Shown here one piece after another: positions 4,352 through 6,032 of a DNA stretch of 6,032 nt (its first letter is position 1; each line of letters opens with the position of its first letter). The notes below the pieces were generated by a model, which saw only the letters and a program-made list of their open reading frames with translations, was not told the origin of the DNA and did no database searches. The stretch is from positions 1-6,032 of the forward strand of contig JAJYKO010000389.1 in NCBI GenBank assembly GCA_021788565.1, written 5' to 3'. Source of the stretch: Chloroflexota bacterium (GTDB lineage Bacteria; Chloroflexota; UBA6077). A program made the translations under genes and the position numbers.

Positions 4352-6032
4352 ATGGATACGCACGATCTGTTGAAGCAGGCAGAGGCACAGACGATACATG
4401 AACTCGAGCTCGTCGAGGAGGCTATGCCGTTTTCCGAGTATCTGGATCTCGTGGCCAGGAGGCCCAGCGTCGCCGACCTCGCCCACGCTCGGATCTACAA
4501 TATGGTTCGAATGGCGGGCGTGACCGCGGGCTCGGAAGGGCAGCCCAACCGCTATGCCTTCTTCGAGACGGAGCTGTTCGGCCTGGAGAAGGTATTCCAG
4601 CGGCTCGTCGAGGAGTACTTCTCCCCCGCAGCCAAGCGGCTCGATATCCGCAAGCGGATCCTCATGCTGGTCGGTCCCGTGGGGGGCGGAAAGTCGACCA
4701 TCGTCACGTTGCTCAAGCGCGGCCTGGAGCGTCACAGCCGTTCGGAGGCTGGGGCCTTCTACGCTATCGAGGGCTGCCCGATGTTCGAGGAGCCGCTGCA
4801 CCTCGTCCCGGAAGAGCAACGAGAGCAGTTCAAGCAGCGACTGGGCGTCGGCATCGAGGGGGATCTCTGCCCCTTCTGCCAGTGGCGGCTGGAGCACGAG
4901 TGGAAGGGCCGGATCAGCGAGGTCGGGGTGCGGCGCCACCTCTTCTCGGAGAAGAACCGGATCGGCATCGGCACATTCAAGCCGGCCGATCCCAAGTCCC
5001 AGGACGTGGCAGAGCTCACAGGACACGTCAACCTGAGCCTGCTGGTGGATCAGCGCTTCGGGGGGGAGTCCGACCCGCGAGTCTACCGCTTCGACGGGGA
5101 GCTGAACGTCGCCAGCCGAGGGCTTGTCGAGTTCATCGAGATGCTGAAACTGGAGCCACGGTTCCTCTACGAGCTGAATACCGTCGCCGGGGAGCAGCGG
5201 ATCAAGGTCCCACAGTTCGCGCTGATCTACGTGGACCTCGCGGTGGTGTCGCATACCAACGAGTACGAGTTCAATCGCTACTTCGCGGACCCCGCCAACG
5301 AGGCGATGGTGGACAGGATCTTCGTGGTGAAGGTCCCTTACAACCTGAGCGTGTCGGAAGAGGTCCGAATCTATCGAAAGCTGATAGACCAGGCCAGCCT
5401 CTCGATGGAGGATGGGGCCAGCGATGAAGCTGGGCAGCTTCGCACCGTACACATCGCCCCGAGGACGCTGCGGGTTGCCAGCATGCTGGCCGTGATATCC
5501 CGCCTCAAGCCTTCGGCTCGGCCCAATCTGGGGATAATGGCGAAGCTGAAGCTGTACGATGGCGAGCAGCGGGTGGGCGAGTGGGAGCAGAAGCACCTGC
5601 GAGAGATCATCGAGGAGGGAGATGGTAACAAAGAGGGGATGGACGGCTTCTCCCCGCGCTTTGTCATCAACCGCCTCTCGAGCGCCCTGGTAGGCGGCAA
5701 GCAGTGCATCAACCCCCTGGACGCGATGCGCTCGCTCCGCGACGGGATAAAGGCCCAGTACGCGGGAAACCCCAAGGAGGTGGAGCGGCTGCTGGCGCTG
5801 CTCGACGAGGTGCGCAAGGAGTACGACGAGTGGGTCAAGAAGCAGGTCCAGCGTGCCTTCGTTTACGCGTATGAAGAGTCCACGAAGACCCTGCTGGACA
5901 ACTATCTACGCAACGTTGACGCATTTTCCAACAAGACGAAGGTGCGCGACCCCATAACTGGGGACGAAGTAGAGCCAGACGAGCGGCTGATGGCCTCGAT
6001 CGAGGAGCAGATCGGGGTGGCCGGAGAGGCCA
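4352..6032 (+). CDS. prkA: PrkA serine protein kinase (AAA+ ATPase domain), 3' end missing
   Basis: These are the first 560 codons, uninterrupted, of a PrkA protein (YeaG in E. coli, about 630-690 residues in the family). Conserved blocks occur in order: TIHELELVEEAMPF near the N-terminus, Walker A GPVGGGKS at 108-115, CPMFEEPLHLVP from 142, a CPFC pair (C173, C176), SEKNRIGIGTFKP, SESDPR-like ESDPRVYRFDGELN, the Walker B/sensor region around VDLAVVSHTNE (294-304), and VPYNLSVSEEVRIY. The C-terminal PrkA domain starts at about residue 390 and runs off the window. The family is described as a cytosolic serine kinase with an ATPase module involved in starvation, stress or sporulation. The ATG has GGAGG at 4341-4345 with a 6-nt spacer. 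Third codon positions are strongly G/C. Downstream partners are likely a DUF444 protein and SpoVR, outside the window. Confidence 0.96.
   Translation, partial: MDTHDLLKQAEAQTIHELELVEEAMPFSEYLDLVARRPSVADLAHARIYNMVRMAGVTAGSEGQPNRYAFFETELFGLEKVFQRLVEEYFSPAAKRLDIRKRILMLVGPVGGGKSTIVTLLKRGLERHSRSEAGAFYAIEGCPMFEEPLHLVPEEQREQFKQRLGVGIEGDLCPFCQWRLEHEWKGRISEVGVRRHLFSEKNRIGIGTFKPADPKSQDVAELTGHVNLSLLVDQRFGGESDPRVYRFDGELNVASRGLVEFIEMLKLEPRFLYELNTVAGEQRIKVPQFALIYVDLAVVSHTNEYEFNRYFADPANEAMVDRIFVVKVPYNLSVSEEVRIYRKLIDQASLSMEDGASDEAGQLRTVHIAPRTLRVASMLAVISRLKPSARPNLGIMAKLKLYDGEQRVGEWEQKHLREIIEEGDGNKEGMDGFSPRFVINRLSSALVGGKQCINPLDAMRSLRDGIKAQYAGNPKEVERLLALLDEVRKEYDEWVKKQVQRAFVYAYEESTKTLLDNYLRNVDAFSNKTKVRDPITGDEVEPDERLMASIEEQIGVAGEA

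Noticed and set aside
4211..5596. Long minus-strand open frame of 461 codons opposite prkA
   Set aside because: The plus strand carries an unmistakable PrkA reading over the same bases. The minus product is low-complexity (leucine-, histidine- and arginine-rich) and is explained by GC-rich codon structure.
1..6032. Defence system, CRISPR array, prophage, transposon or biosynthetic cluster
   Set aside because: No repeat arrays, nucleases, integrase or transposase motifs, or terminal repeats were seen. The intact genes are ordinary dehydrogenases and prkA.

Overview
The window is bacterial, GC-rich DNA with compact, mostly plus-strand genes and Shine-Dalgarno sites of the GGAGG type. It holds two units separated by about 600 bp. 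The style (high GC, several zinc and short-chain dehydrogenases together, and a PrkA protein close to the Gram-positive/Chloroflexota-like sequences I recall) would fit an environmental Chloroflexota or a similar high-GC lineage. That assignment is a low-confidence inference, because no marker gene is present.

Region 1 (1-3751) is a dehydrogenase cluster. It starts with the end of an unseen upstream gene (about 1-52) and an NAD-type zinc alcohol/polyol dehydrogenase (49-1074). About 300 bp with no convincing gene follows. Next is a decayed remnant of a thiamine-diphosphate enzyme of the acetolactate synthase/benzoylformate decarboxylase type (1377-1829), in which two conserved blocks are fused across a large internal deletion. 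An SDR oxidoreductase (1852-2613) and a second zinc-binding dehydrogenase (2669-3751) complete the cluster. The three intact enzymes all look like alcohol/ketone redox enzymes. The ThDP enzyme would have supplied a carbon-carbon bond-forming or decarboxylating step, so the cluster may be a catabolic pathway that has lost one member. The substrate cannot be read from the sequence.

Region 2 (3752-4351) is an intergenic control region. It has two inverted repeats downstream of the second dehydrogenase, an AT-rich island with a good sigma70-like promoter with an extended -10 (3954-3982), a possible 33-codon ORF with an excellent ribosome site (4019-4120), and a strong 11-bp hairpin (4263-4295) about 55 nt before the next gene.

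Region 3 (4352-6032) is the first 560 codons of prkA, a serine protein kinase with an AAA+ ATPase module, cut off by the window edge. In many bacteria prkA lies next to genes for a DUF444 protein and SpoVR, so those are the expected downstream neighbours.

The thiamine-enzyme remnant, the SDR and the second dehydrogenase use visibly more A/T at third codon positions than the first dehydrogenase and prkA. This suggests that the middle block has a different history from its flanks. I saw no CRISPR array, tRNA, rRNA, transposase or recognisable defence system. The most unusual items are the deletion-fused ThDP remnant with its perfect 24-bp palindrome, and the structured prkA leader.
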